Positions 55,285 to 63,788 of a stretch of 64,000 nucleotides of DNA are shown here, piece after piece. The stretch's first letter is position 1. Each line of letters begins with the position of its first letter. The notes under the pieces are model-generated. The model was not told the origin of the DNA. It saw only the letters and a program-made list of their open reading frames with translations, and made no database searches. Both the position numbers and the translations under genes were made by a program. Source of the stretch: Verrucomicrobiaceae bacterium (GTDB lineage Bacteria > Verrucomicrobiota > Verrucomicrobiia > Verrucomicrobiales > Verrucomicrobiaceae); the NCBI GenBank assembly GCA_016795485.1, contig JAEUHM010000058.1, positions 154,184-218,183 on the forward strand, given 5' to 3'.

Positions 55285-56247
55285 ATGACACGCTCACGTC
55301 CCTCATGGCTCGCCTTTGGAATACTCCTCGGTCTCGTTCTGCTGTCGCCAGCCTGCAAAGAGCAACCGGCGGCCACCAAGAACGCCGAAACGCCTGCTCC
55401 ATCCGCTAGTGCAGAGAAAGCGACAACTCCCGGCGGCCAGTGGGAGACTTACACTCAACAAGCAGATGATTTGGCGGCGAAAAATGAGCTGGTGGATGCC
55501 GTGGCGATGTATCGTGAGGCGCTCAAGCTGAAGTCCGACTTCAACAAAGCGCGTGTCAATCTCGGCAGTGCTTTGATGCGCCTAGAGCGATATGGTGAGG
55601 CAGCGGTGGAGTATACGACCGCACTTCAGGCCGATCCTGGCCTTGCTGCGGCTCATATCAACCTCGCCAGCATTCTATTGATTGATAACAAGTTAGATGA
55701 GGCCCTGCCACATCTCGTTTCAGCGCTCAAGGACTCGCCCGATGTGCCGGATGTTCATCGGCACTTGGGCTTTATTTACAAAGAGAAGCGTGACTACAGG
55801 AAGGCCATTGATCATTTTCGGCGTTTGACGGAACTCTCGCCCAAAGAGAATAAACCTTGGGTCGATCTTGGTCTCACGCAGTTGGCTGCTGGACAGTCAG
55901 CAGAAGGCATTCAGTCCCTTCGTGCAGCTACGGAACGTCCAGAAGCATCGGTGCTGGCGTTTCAATCACTTGCTTGGGCCCTGGCGACTCATCGTGATGC
56001 AGGAATCCGAAATGGAGCTGAGGCCGTCAAGAATGCAGAACAAGCCGTAGCGCTAGCTGACGACACCACTCTCCCATCGGCCTTGCGTGCTCTCGCGGCA
56101 GCTCAGGCCGAGAAGGGTGACTTCCAGGCGGGCAAAGCTACTCTTAATCGTGCCATCAAACTCGTGACTAACAAAGACAAGGCAGCCGAAGACAAACTTT
56201 ATGAAGACCTCTTCATGCTGGAATCAAGCCGCCCACTGCGGGACTAA
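55285..56247 (+). CDS. TPR-repeat lipoprotein
   Basis: The N-terminus (MTRSRPSWLAFGILLGLVLL) ends in LSPAC, a near-lipobox with Cys about residue 24, so the product is probably a lipoprotein. A Pro/Ala-rich linker is followed by at least four tetratricopeptide repeats, for example KARVNLGSALMRLERYGEAA, AHINLASILLIDNKLDEAL and HRHLGFIYKEKRDYRKAI, and a final repeat pair (AAQAEKGDFQAGKATLNRAI). TPR lipoproteins serve as scaffolds in the envelope; the partner is not known. It is the last gene of the haem run and converges with the alcohol dehydrogenase gene (17 nt between stops). No catalytic motif. Confidence 0.88.
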   Translation: MTRSRPSWLAFGILLGLVLLSPACKEQPAATKNAETPAPSASAEKATTPGGQWETYTQQADDLAAKNELVDAVAMYREALKLKSDFNKARVNLGSALMRLERYGEAAVEYTTALQADPGLAAAHINLASILLIDNKLDEALPHLVSALKDSPDVPDVHRHLGFIYKEKRDYRKAIDHFRRLTELSPKENKPWVDLGLTQLAAGQSAEGIQSLRAATERPEASVLAFQSLAWALATHRDAGIRNGAEAVKNAEQAVALADDTTLPSALRALAAAQAEKGDFQAGKATLNRAIKLVTNKDKAAEDKLYEDLFMLESSRPLRD

Positions 56248-56264
56248 GTTGCAGGGTGGCAAGT

Positions 56265-57479
56265 TCAGAGCGCCGCTCGATACAGTTCGACGAAGTCGGC
56301 TTCGGTCACTGAGCGCGGATTGAACTGGGCGGTCCACTGTTTGGCTGCAAGCGCGGCCAGTCGAGGAAGGTCCTCTTCAGTCACCCCGTAGTCGCTGATT
56401 TTCAGTGGCATCTTGGCTTCCCACAGAAGCTCAGTCACTCGTGCAGCTAAGTCGCCGTCGAAGTAGCTTTGGTAGATGGCTCTGATCTCGGGCAGTTCTG
56501 AGTTGAATCGGATCACGTGTGGCAGCATCACGCCCACGGCTTCACCGTGCACGACGTTGAAGTAGGCGGTAAGCGGATTTGCGCAGGAGTGGGCTGCTCC
56601 CAGCATGGAGTTCTCGATCGCGATTCCTGCGTAAGCTGCCCCGAGCAACATCTGGGCGCGTGCATCTACGTTGCTAGGCTCACGCAGCACGGCGCTGAAG
56701 CCAGCGTGGCAGAGACGAAAAGACTCGCGTGAGTAAACCGTGGACAACGCCGTCCTTTTCTTGGTCACTGCAGACTCTAGCGCATGGGAAAGCGCATCGA
56801 TTCCGGTGCAAACAGTCACTCGGTGCGGTTGAGAAGTGGTCAGCTCCGGATCGAGGATCGCCACACGTGCCGCAGCTTTGGGATCGCCACACGCCATCTT
56901 CACATGGGTGACCGCATCTGAGATGAGCGCATAGCTTTGGCACTCACTGCCGGTGCCAGCCGTCGTTGGGACAGCTATCAGTGGCAGCATGGGCTTCTTG
57001 GCGGCATGAGTGCCCCAGTAGTCCTTCATTTCGCCTCCGTTGGTCAGGATAAAGTTGCATCCTTTGGCAGTATCCATGCTGGAGCCACCTCCGAGCCCCA
57101 CTAGCAGGTCGGCTTGGCACTTGCGGGCGGCCTCAACACACCGAGCGACATCATCAGTGCTCGGATTCTCGTGAACTTGGTCAAAAAGTTCGGGGGTGAT
57201 GCCTGCGGCGGTGAGCAGTTCCATAGCACGGCCAGGGTAGCCTGCCTTGGTGATACCTGGGTCAGACACCACTAGGGCGCGGGTGGTGCCGAGTTCCTTG
57301 GCTAGTTCGCCGATGCGAGACAGGGTGCCGGGGCCGAATACGAGGCGTGTGCGTGGTGTGTGGTCAAAGGGGGGCAGCGTCAGCACGTGGTCAGAGAAAG
57401 GGATAGGGGGTGGGGATCTATTGAAAAACGTCTGGATGGGCCTCAGAAATGCAAGTGATTGCTTCAGAACGGGCATTTT
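56265..57479 (-). CDS. Iron-containing alcohol dehydrogenase
   Basis: The start is set at ATG 57479; in-frame codons further upstream would run into the divergent carboxypeptidase gene. The 404-aa protein has the group III ADH pattern: FGPGTLSRIGELAKELGTT, GLGGGSSMDTAKGCNF (NAD(P) binding), VPTTAGTGSECQSYALIS, GIDALSHALESAV with metal-ligand Asp and His, and NSMLGAAHSCANPL, FNVVHGEAVGVMLPHV with further His ligands. Members oxidise alcohols or reduce aldehydes with an Fe2+-type metal site. The natural substrate cannot be told from sequence. It is monocistronic and faces a short AT-rich gap shared with the dacA-like gene. Confidence 0.93.
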   Translation of the reverse strand, partial: KMPVLKQSLAFLRPIQTFFNRSPPPIPFSDHVLTLPPFDHTPRTRLVFGPGTLSRIGELAKELGTTRALVVSDPGITKAGYPGRAMELLTAAGITPELFDQVHENPSTDDVARCVEAARKCQADLLVGLGGGSSMDTAKGCNFILTNGGEMKDYWGTHAAKKPMLPLIAVPTTAGTGSECQSYALISDAVTHVKMACGDPKAAARVAILDPELTTSQPHRVTVCTGIDALSHALESAVTKKRTALSTVYSRESFRLCHAGFSAVLREPSNVDARAQMLLGAAYAGIAIENSMLGAAHSCANPLTAYFNVVHGEAVGVMLPHVIRFNSELPEIRAIYQSYFDGDLAARVTELLWEAKMPLKISDYGVTEEDLPRLAALAAKQWTAQFNPRSVTEADFVELYRAAL

Positions 57480-57535
57480 GGTCCGCCTTGAGGGGTCAAA
57501 CTGGCCTGCTGAGGTGATTAACGTTTGCAAATAAT

Positions 57536-57554
57536 CATAAATATTATAATATAG
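57536..57554 (+). promoter_or_regulatory. -10-like promoter element for the carboxypeptidase gene
   Basis: TATAAT at 57545-57550 is a canonical -10 hexamer in an AT-rich block whose 19-base sequence is shared (15 of 19) with 43034-43052. The start codon is at 57565, so transcription would begin only about 8 nt before it. No good -35 box at 17 nt spacing was found. Confidence 0.4.
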
Positions 57555-57564
57555 ACGCTCAATC

Positions 57565-58464
57565 ATGAACGTCCATACCCGCCTCCTCTCCCTGACCACG
57601 CTGTTTGCCGTGGTCGGTTGCGGTGCGCCTGATGGTGACGGTCGAGCCGGAGAATCCGATGCTGGGGGTGGTGCAGCGATGTCGATGGCCTCGTCCATCT
57701 CGCCTCAAATGCTCGCGGCGGCATCTGCTGAAGCTCCCAAGATCAAGGCAGATGCCTTCTGCTTGGTCGATGCTGACACCGGCAGGGTCTTGGCTAGTCA
57801 TCGAGGCTGGGAATCGCGCCCTGTAGCCAGCACTCAGAAGCTTCTGACCGCCCTGGTGGTCGCCGAGGTTGGTGATTTGGGTCGCCCGGTGACCATTCAG
57901 GCCGAGGATACGCGGATTGGCGGCAGCGTGCTGGGTCTTTGTGAAGGAGAGGTCATCACGCGTGGCGAGCTACTCAAAGGATTGCTGCTCGTTAGTGGAA
58001 ACGATGCCGCATTGGCTCTTGCTAGAGATGTGGCTGGCTCAGTGAAGACTTTTGCCCAAATGATGAACGCGCGGGCAGAGTCTGCCGGAGCCACTCGTTC
58101 GTCGTTTGTGAACCCCCATGGCCTCACTCAGGCTGGTCAGCGTTCCAATGCCAAAGACATGGCCATCATTGCCATGGCAGCTTACGCAAATCCTGTGATC
58201 CGGCGAATGGTTGGCACTTTGGAGGATGTGATTAACAGCTCTTTGCTCACTCGTACTGTGCGCAACACCAACGAGCTCCTTGGTCGTCTGCCGGGCTGCA
58301 CGGGCATGAAGACAGGCCTCACTCCAGGTGCTGGCATTTGTCTCGTCGCCGCTATGGAAGCTCACGGCAGACGGGTCATTCTCGTGCAGTTGGATTCCAC
58401 CCGCTCAGACATCTACAATGACGCCGCACGCGCCATGATCTGGGGCGTATCGACCCCGCAGTGA
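57565..58464 (+). CDS. D-alanyl-D-alanine carboxypeptidase (S11 family), lipoprotein
   Basis: The N-terminus (MNVHTRLLSLTTLFAVVGC) has a good lipobox (V-V-G-C), so the enzyme is likely anchored as a lipoprotein rather than by a C-terminal helix as in PBP5. The catalytic motifs are complete: S-x-x-K in ASTQKLLTAL, S-x-N in VSGNDAALAL, and K-T-G in GMKTGLTPGAG. It is 299 aa, shorter than DacA, and lacks the C-terminal PBP5-type beta domain. It trims the terminal D-Ala of peptidoglycan peptides in the periplasm. Promoter-like TATAAT lies just upstream. It converges with the SirB1-family gene: the stops are one base apart. Confidence 0.92.
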   Translation: MNVHTRLLSLTTLFAVVGCGAPDGDGRAGESDAGGGAAMSMASSISPQMLAAASAEAPKIKADAFCLVDADTGRVLASHRGWESRPVASTQKLLTALVVAEVGDLGRPVTIQAEDTRIGGSVLGLCEGEVITRGELLKGLLLVSGNDAALALARDVAGSVKTFAQMMNARAESAGATRSSFVNPHGLTQAGQRSNAKDMAIIAMAAYANPVIRRMVGTLEDVINSSLLTRTVRNTNELLGRLPGCTGMKTGLTPGAGICLVAAMEAHGRRVILVQLDSTRSDIYNDAARAMIWGVSTPQ

Positions 58465-58465
58465 T

Positions 58466-59335
58466 CTACTCCATCATGCGGACAGCTAGCTTCCGCATGA
58501 GTTGCCGCTCAGGGCCCTGACCTAGTTTGTCAAAAGAGTCATCCAGGTTCCGCAAGACGCGCATGATGATCGACTCAGAGCTCGCTTCGGCGTGAACCAG
58601 CTCCTCCATCCCTGGATTGGCTGCGGGATGATGACGCGCTACGTCGGTGGCAAGCATGTACCGCCCACGATTGAAGCAGTCCACCAACCACGTCTCACCT
58701 TCTTGCAGCACGCGGGCGAGGAAGTGACCGGGGAAATTGCACCCGCCGATCTTCATGCCCAGTCGCCGACCCACGAGCCGATAGATCACGCAGAGGCTGA
58801 TCGGGTTACCCCAGCCGCTCTTCATCACCCACAGCAAATTGCTATTCTCTGGCGAGTAGTAGTCTCGGCTGTTCCCGCGGAAGCGAGTGGCCACTCCACG
58901 ATTGCCAAACAAATACTCGGCCAGTGAGCGCGGCTCTATTTCTTGGCCCTTCATATCAGCCTTGATCTGTTGCGCTAGTTCATCCAACGCATGGGAAACA
59001 TCACGAGGGGTGTTCTTCCAGCCGCTGAGGAAAGCCGAGATTTGCGACAGCGCTGCTTCTATCCGCTGATCATCCTCGGGCAGATCGCGCCACTCCAGCC
59101 AGCGATCCACCAGTTCTTCTCGGCAACTTGGTGCCAGTAGCTCGGCGATGATCCGCTCTTCGGATGGACTCAATTGCAACGCCAGCTCCGCTAGCTTGGC
59201 CGGCAGTTCTTTGCGCATGCCTTCCAGCCGCTCGCGGACTGCTCGGCGGACTATGTCCGTTTCGTCATCGAGCAGACGGATTAAATGCGGTAGATCGGAT
59301 ACAGCGCTCACGATGTCTGCTGTTATGCCGAACAT
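58466..59335 (-). CDS. SirB1 family/transglutaminase-like protein
   Basis: ATG at 59335 is preferred over a GTG at 59371. The 289-aa protein begins with HEAT-like helices (VSAVSDLPHLIRLLDDETDI) and ends in the SirB1/TPR-transglutaminase-like domain: LAEYLFGNRGVATRFRGN, SNLLWVMKSGWGNPISLCVI and MKIGGCNFPGHFLARV. The usual cysteine-histidine pair of transglutaminase-like folds is partly visible (ISLCVIY, then FPGHFLARV). Family members are common in bacteria, with no settled activity. It is divergent from recG, with a gap of about 60 nt. The gene is single on its strand. Confidence 0.85.
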   Translation of the reverse strand: MFGITADIVSAVSDLPHLIRLLDDETDIVRRAVRERLEGMRKELPAKLAELALQLSPSEERIIAELLAPSCREELVDRWLEWRDLPEDDQRIEAALSQISAFLSGWKNTPRDVSHALDELAQQIKADMKGQEIEPRSLAEYLFGNRGVATRFRGNSRDYYSPENSNLLWVMKSGWGNPISLCVIYRLVGRRLGMKIGGCNFPGHFLARVLQEGETWLVDCFNRGRYMLATDVARHHPAANPGMEELVHAEASSESIIMRVLRNLDDSFDKLGQGPERQLMRKLAVRMME

Positions 59336-59395
59336 CTTGACCCGTGCAAAGAGAAAATGCTGTTCGACCACACGGAAAGTTGCGCTTGGTTTGGT

Positions 59396-61540
59396 ATGCT
59401 AAAGCAAATGGCAGACTCGGAGAACATTTTGGACAGGCCGCTCAATCAGGTTGGTGGACTCTCGGCTCACGTCGTGCGCCAGTTGGAGAAGGAGGGCTTT
59501 AGCAAAGTCAGTGATGTCGTTTTTTATCTTCCGTTTCGGCATGAGGACCGGAACAAGTCGGAGATCACCGCCTTTCAGCCTTCACCCGTCCCGGTGTGCC
59601 ACTACGTGCGTGTCGTGAAGACCAGCGTCCGACGTTTTGGCAATCGCAGAGGTTCCGGCTCGTTTGAAGCCATCGTTGAGCACGCCAGTGGTCTCGGCTT
59701 GGGACATCAACTCACCCTACGGTGGTGGAACATGACCTTCATGGCCAAAGTCATTGCTGAAGGCCATGAACTCGTCGTCCACGGCAAGGTCAAGGAGTGG
59801 AAAGGCCGCCTCTCCATGGATCACCCAGAGTATGAGATCGTTAATGGCGATGAGGAGGACGAGGGTGAAACCATTCACGCCGGGCGCATCACGCCCATCT
59901 ATCGTTTGCGCGGAGGCATGGCGCAAAAAAGCATCCGCACCGCAGCATGGCATGTCGCGGCTATCCTTCCTAACCACTTCGTTGACGACGTTTTGCCACG
60001 TCCGCGCGATGACGGTGAGTTCGCGGGCATGAGCCGCTCCTTTGCGCTCAAGGAGATCCATTTCCCTGCATCCCCAGCCGCACTAGAGAAAGCCCGCCGC
60101 TACTTAGCGCTGGAGGAGTTCTATGGCTTTCAGCTTCGTGTGGCCAAGCGCCGTCGGGAGATGCTCAGCGTTCCTGGCAACGTCATGGCTGCGGGCGATG
60201 CATCGCTTGTCGGTCAGTTCCTCGATAGCCTCCCGTTCCAGCTCACTGCCGCACAGCAGCGCTGTGTGCAGGAGATCCACGCAGACATGGCTGCAGGTCG
60301 CCCCATGAACCGACTTCTGCATGGCGATGTCGGCAGTGGCAAAACCATCGTGGCCTTTGCGGCTATGTTGCGGGCTGTGGAATGCGGCAGGCAAGCCGCA
60401 CTCATGGCTCCCACCCAAATACTAGCCGAGCAGCACGCACGGAATGCCCGCAAGTGGCTAGAGCCCCTCGGACTCAGAGTTGCCCTCATGACGGCAGCTC
60501 GTAAAGAAGACGGCAGCGGTGGAGAGATGATCTTGGACAGCAGCGGAGACGCGCTCTTCTCCAGTGCCAAGCCCCATCTCATCATCGGCACCCACGCACT
60601 TCTGCACAACGACAGCCTCGTCACTGACCTTGGGCTCGTCGTCATTGATGAGCAGCACAAGTTTGGAGTCGCTCAGCGCGCTCGTTTGATCAAGCAAGGC
60701 CGCGCACCGGATGTCCTGGTCATGACCGCCACGCCCATCCCACGCACCCTCACTCTGACCATCTATGGCGACCTTGACGTCTCCACCATTGATCAGCGCC
60801 CACAGACCGGCGTCACCATCGTTACCAAAGTACGCGCCGCTAACAAACTGAAGGATGCCGCAGCCTTTCTGGGTGAGCAGATCGCTGAAGGTAGACAAGG
60901 TTACCTCGTCTTTCCCCTCATTGAGGAATCCGAGCGTACAGACGCCGCTGCCGCCGTCTCTGGGCACGAGACCTGGAGCAAACTGCTAGCCCCACACTCC
61001 GTTGGCCTCTTGCATGGACGTATGAGCGCCGAGGAGAAGGACCTCGTCATGCAACGCTTCCGCTCGGGCGAGTTTCAGGCCCTCGTCTCCACCACCGTCA
61101 TCGAAGTTGGCATCGACGTGCCCAACGCCACCGTCATGTATATCCATGACGCTTCACGCTTCGGCCTGGCACAGCTTCACCAGCTCAGAGGCCGCATCGG
61201 GCGCGGCGCTCACGCCTCCTTCTGTGTTCTTTTTGTCGATGACAAGGACGAGGACGCCAAAGCCAAGCTCGCCATCATGGAGGAGACCAGTGATGGCTTC
61301 AAGATTGCCGAGGAAGACCTCATCCGCCGCGGTCCAGGCAATGTCCTCGGTCATGCACAGAGCGGGCAGGCACCTCTCCGCTTTGCAGAGCTCCTGGCAG
61401 ACACACGCCTCGTCCGCCTTGCTCGCCAGCTCGCAGACCGCACCCTAGACGCCGATCCCCAGCTCGCACGCCCAGAGAACCGCCTCGCTCGTGACCTGCT
61501 CGCCCATCTTCCCACGCCAGGGCAGGGGATGTTGCAATAA
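59396..61540 (+). CDS. recG: ATP-dependent DNA helicase RecG
   Basis: ATG at 59396 is taken as start (others at 59357 and 59408). The product (about 714 aa) has the N-terminal wedge domain (VSDVVFYLPFRHEDR), motif I LLHGDVGSGKTIVAFAAML, motif Ia MAPTQILAEQHARN, motif II LVVIDEQHKFGVAQRARL, motif III MTATPIPRTLTLTIYGDLD, and motifs V-VI STTVIEVGIDVPNATVMYI and QLHQLRGRIGRG. The C-terminal TRG region is present (FKIAEEDLIRRGPGNVLG). RecG regresses stalled forks and processes Holliday junctions in the cytoplasm. The next gene, a trypsin/PDZ protease, starts 41 nt after its stop. Confidence 0.96.
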   Translation: MLKQMADSENILDRPLNQVGGLSAHVVRQLEKEGFSKVSDVVFYLPFRHEDRNKSEITAFQPSPVPVCHYVRVVKTSVRRFGNRRGSGSFEAIVEHASGLGLGHQLTLRWWNMTFMAKVIAEGHELVVHGKVKEWKGRLSMDHPEYEIVNGDEEDEGETIHAGRITPIYRLRGGMAQKSIRTAAWHVAAILPNHFVDDVLPRPRDDGEFAGMSRSFALKEIHFPASPAALEKARRYLALEEFYGFQLRVAKRRREMLSVPGNVMAAGDASLVGQFLDSLPFQLTAAQQRCVQEIHADMAAGRPMNRLLHGDVGSGKTIVAFAAMLRAVECGRQAALMAPTQILAEQHARNARKWLEPLGLRVALMTAARKEDGSGGEMILDSSGDALFSSAKPHLIIGTHALLHNDSLVTDLGLVVIDEQHKFGVAQRARLIKQGRAPDVLVMTATPIPRTLTLTIYGDLDVSTIDQRPQTGVTIVTKVRAANKLKDAAAFLGEQIAEGRQGYLVFPLIEESERTDAAAAVSGHETWSKLLAPHSVGLLHGRMSAEEKDLVMQRFRSGEFQALVSTTVIEVGIDVPNATVMYIHDASRFGLAQLHQLRGRIGRGAHASFCVLFVDDKDEDAKAKLAIMEETSDGFKIAEEDLIRRGPGNVLGHAQSGQAPLRFAELLADTRLVRLARQLADRTLDADPQLARPENRLARDLLAHLPTPGQGMLQ

Positions 61541-61581
61541 ACTGGCCCCGTCCTATCTCTCACAAGCCAGACCGTTCCCGC

Positions 61582-62769
61582 ATGTACGACCACATCCGCA
61601 GATTCCTTCTCGCCGCCGCCGTCTTTCTCCTTTCCGCCCTCGTCTTCACCTTCATCCGCTCCAGGGTAGAAGGCTACGGCTTCCTCGATCTCTGGTCGGG
61701 CCGTGGCCCCGCCAGTGAAGGCTTCACCTCACCCGTCACACCCCGCCTCAACGCTGGTGATGTCGAGATCCTCCAGCAGCTTGATGACGAGTACTCCAAG
61801 CTCGCCGAAGCCGTCCTCCCTGCCGTCGTCAGCATCGACACCACCGTCGTCCGCCGCCAAACCATTCCCCTTCCGCTTCTCGGCGTTCAGCATGTGCAGG
61901 ACTACTTAGCCCCCGGCAGTGGCTCCGGTGCCATCATCAGCCATGAAGGCCATGTCGTGACCAACTTCCACGTCATCGAGGGAGCCAGCCAAGTCACCGT
62001 CACCCTCAGCACCAACGAAACCCTCCCCGCACGCGTGCTAGACGGCAGTCGCGAGCTCGATATCGCCCTGCTCAAGATCGAGTCCAAGCACAGTAACTTC
62101 CCAGCCCTTTCCTTTGCAGACTCCAACAAAGTCAGAACCGGCCAGATCGTCTTCGCCGTTGGCAATCCCTTTGGCCTCAGCGGCACCATCACCCAGGGCA
62201 TCATCAGCGCACGCAGCAGACGCTTCAGCGACAACAGCCGGGACTACCTTCAAACCGACACCGTCATCAATCGTGGCTCCTCTGGCGGCCCCCTCGTCAA
62301 TGTGCAAGGCGAGATCGTCGGCATCAACGTAGCCCTCTATAAAGGAGACTCCAACAGCGATGCGTGGCAGGGCGTAGGCTTTGCCGTCCCCGCCAACGAA
62401 GCCAAGCTCGTCATCGACGCCGTCCTCAGCAGCCCAGCGGGCAAGCGCACCCAACCCACCAACCCAGGCTACCTCGGAGTGGCCCTCACCGGCTATCCCG
62501 TTCGCATCCCAGAAGGCGAGGGCGCGGGCACCATCGGCGTCCAAGTCGAGTTCGTCCCTGCCGGATCACCCGCAGCCAAAGCAGACCTCCGCCCAGGAGA
62601 CATCGTCACCGCCTTCAATGGCATTCCCACCAAATCCCCCGAGGAACTCCTCACCCGCATCAAAATGGGAGAAGCAGGCGCCACCGTCCACCTCACCGTC
62701 TGGCGTCAAGGCCAGCTAGGCACCCTCAATGCAGAGCTCACCTCTGCCAAAGAACAGCGCGGTCCGTAG
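61582..62769 (+). CDS. Membrane-anchored trypsin-like protease with one PDZ domain (DegS/HtrA-like)
   Basis: The N-terminus has a basic start and one hydrophobic helix (FLLAAAVFLLSALVFTFI), likely a membrane anchor with the rest in the periplasm. The S1C protease domain has catalytic His in VVTNFHVIEGA, Asp in ELDIALLKIE and Ser in TVINRGSSGGPLVN; the usual G-N-S-G-G is changed to G-S-S-G-G. A single PDZ domain follows (EFVPAGSPAAKADLRPGDIV ... FNGIPTKSPEELL). One anchor plus one PDZ resembles DegS, the stress-sensing protease of the sigma-E pathway. No rseA/rseB homologue is adjacent, so a general DegQ-like quality-control role is equally possible. Confidence 0.92.
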   Translation: MYDHIRRFLLAAAVFLLSALVFTFIRSRVEGYGFLDLWSGRGPASEGFTSPVTPRLNAGDVEILQQLDDEYSKLAEAVLPAVVSIDTTVVRRQTIPLPLLGVQHVQDYLAPGSGSGAIISHEGHVVTNFHVIEGASQVTVTLSTNETLPARVLDGSRELDIALLKIESKHSNFPALSFADSNKVRTGQIVFAVGNPFGLSGTITQGIISARSRRFSDNSRDYLQTDTVINRGSSGGPLVNVQGEIVGINVALYKGDSNSDAWQGVGFAVPANEAKLVIDAVLSSPAGKRTQPTNPGYLGVALTGYPVRIPEGEGAGTIGVQVEFVPAGSPAAKADLRPGDIVTAFNGIPTKSPEELLTRIKMGEAGATVHLTVWRQGQLGTLNAELTSAKEQRGP

Positions 62770-62776
62770 ACCACCG

Positions 62777-63502
62777 TTAGCCCTGCTTCCGCGTCAGCAG
62801 CCACGCAATCCCCAGGCCCAGCATCGCGCCCACCCCCAGGATCATCCAGAACGCCCCCGGAGATTCACTCCCCGGCAGCCTCACACTCATCCCATACACA
62901 CTCGCCAGAGTCGAGATCGGCAGAAACAAAGCCGCCAGCAAGTTCAGCCGATGCTGTGCACCCGCTTGGTTCTTCGCCTCCCGCGCCTGAGTCTCCGCAT
63001 TCCGTGCCGCGATGAAGTCCAGGCCAAACTGTGCATCCTGCAGCAGCAACTCCGCCGCACGCTCCAGACTCGCCGCTTGGTCACGGCAGTTAATCAGATC
63101 CCGGTCACCCTTCACCAGCTCCCGCGCCTGCTGTAGCGCCCGGTGCAGCCCCCTGCTCGTCCTCAGCACCGGAGCCAACTCCTCCAGCACTGCGTGATAA
63201 GCCACCGCCGTCACCGCCAAGTTCTCCCGCTGATCCAAGTCCGCAATCTTCTCGTCAAACCCCTTCAGCAACGCAGGAATCGTCTCCGCCGTGCTCTTCC
63301 ACTCACCCGAAGGCATCCGCCAAAACAAAGCCGCCCGCCGTTGAGTCGCCTGAGCCTCCGGCACGTGATGAAGAATCAGCAGCAAGTGCCCCTCTTCAAC
63401 AATCGCCCGTTGCGGACCCGCCTCACGCCCCAATCGCACCCGAATCGCCTCCGGGAACTCCGTCCAAGTCTTCGGGATAAGAGAAACTTCACTTTTTGCC
63501 AT
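62777..63502 (-). CDS. Short CorA-like divalent-cation transporter
   Basis: ATG at 63502 gives 241 aa; in-frame sequence further upstream is non-coding in character (low-complexity repeat). The C-terminal half is CorA-like: a long charged helix (LERAAELLLQDAQFGLDF), then two transmembrane segments, LNLLAALFLPISTLASVYGM and MILGVGAMLGLGIAWLL, with a short loop between. The signature between them reads YGMSV instead of YGMNV/F, so the essential Asn of the CorA selectivity motif is replaced. The protein is also about 75 residues shorter than typical CorA in its cytoplasmic funnel domain. It may transport another ion or be degenerate. It converges with the protease gene (7 nt between stops). Confidence 0.8.
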   Translation of the reverse strand: MAKSEVSLIPKTWTEFPEAIRVRLGREAGPQRAIVEEGHLLLILHHVPEAQATQRRAALFWRMPSGEWKSTAETIPALLKGFDEKIADLDQRENLAVTAVAYHAVLEELAPVLRTSRGLHRALQQARELVKGDRDLINCRDQAASLERAAELLLQDAQFGLDFIAARNAETQAREAKNQAGAQHRLNLLAALFLPISTLASVYGMSVRLPGSESPGAFWMILGVGAMLGLGIAWLLTRKQG

Positions 63503-63788
63503 AAACAGACCCCCAAGTAGATCACCATCCCCCCAACAAGGCCATGACAAAATCCCAGCCCGTTTCTCCCAGCCATCCCCCCACCAGAAATCAAAACACA
63601 AGCCAGGGAGGTGGTTGAGCATTGGTTCCAGAAAGGTAGGGCGAGGTGTCCCCACCGAGCCGTCACAGCAGGCCAAAAGACTCCCTTCACCCCAACAACG
63701 AAGAACAAAGAACCAACAACCAACAACCGCAAACCACCGCCAACAATCGTAAACAACTGCAAACTCCCCCTCCACCTCCCCGCCGTTC
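63503..63788. other. Gene-free region with low-complexity A/C-rich repeat
   Basis: No gene is seen. The stretch 63690-63760 is made of irregular AACAAC/AACCAAC units and contains the reverse complement of the 18-mer found in the methyltransferase gene (63699-63716, one mismatch). The CorA-like promoter is presumably here but no clear hexamers were found. Confidence 0.5.
63699..63716. repeat. Intergenic copy of the TTGGTTCTTTGTTCTTGG repeat (reverse complement)
   Basis: The sequence CGAAGAACAAAGAACCAA is the reverse complement of the repeat at 23048-23065 with one mismatch. It lies in a longer A/C-rich simple-sequence tract upstream of the CorA-like gene. Confidence 0.6.
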
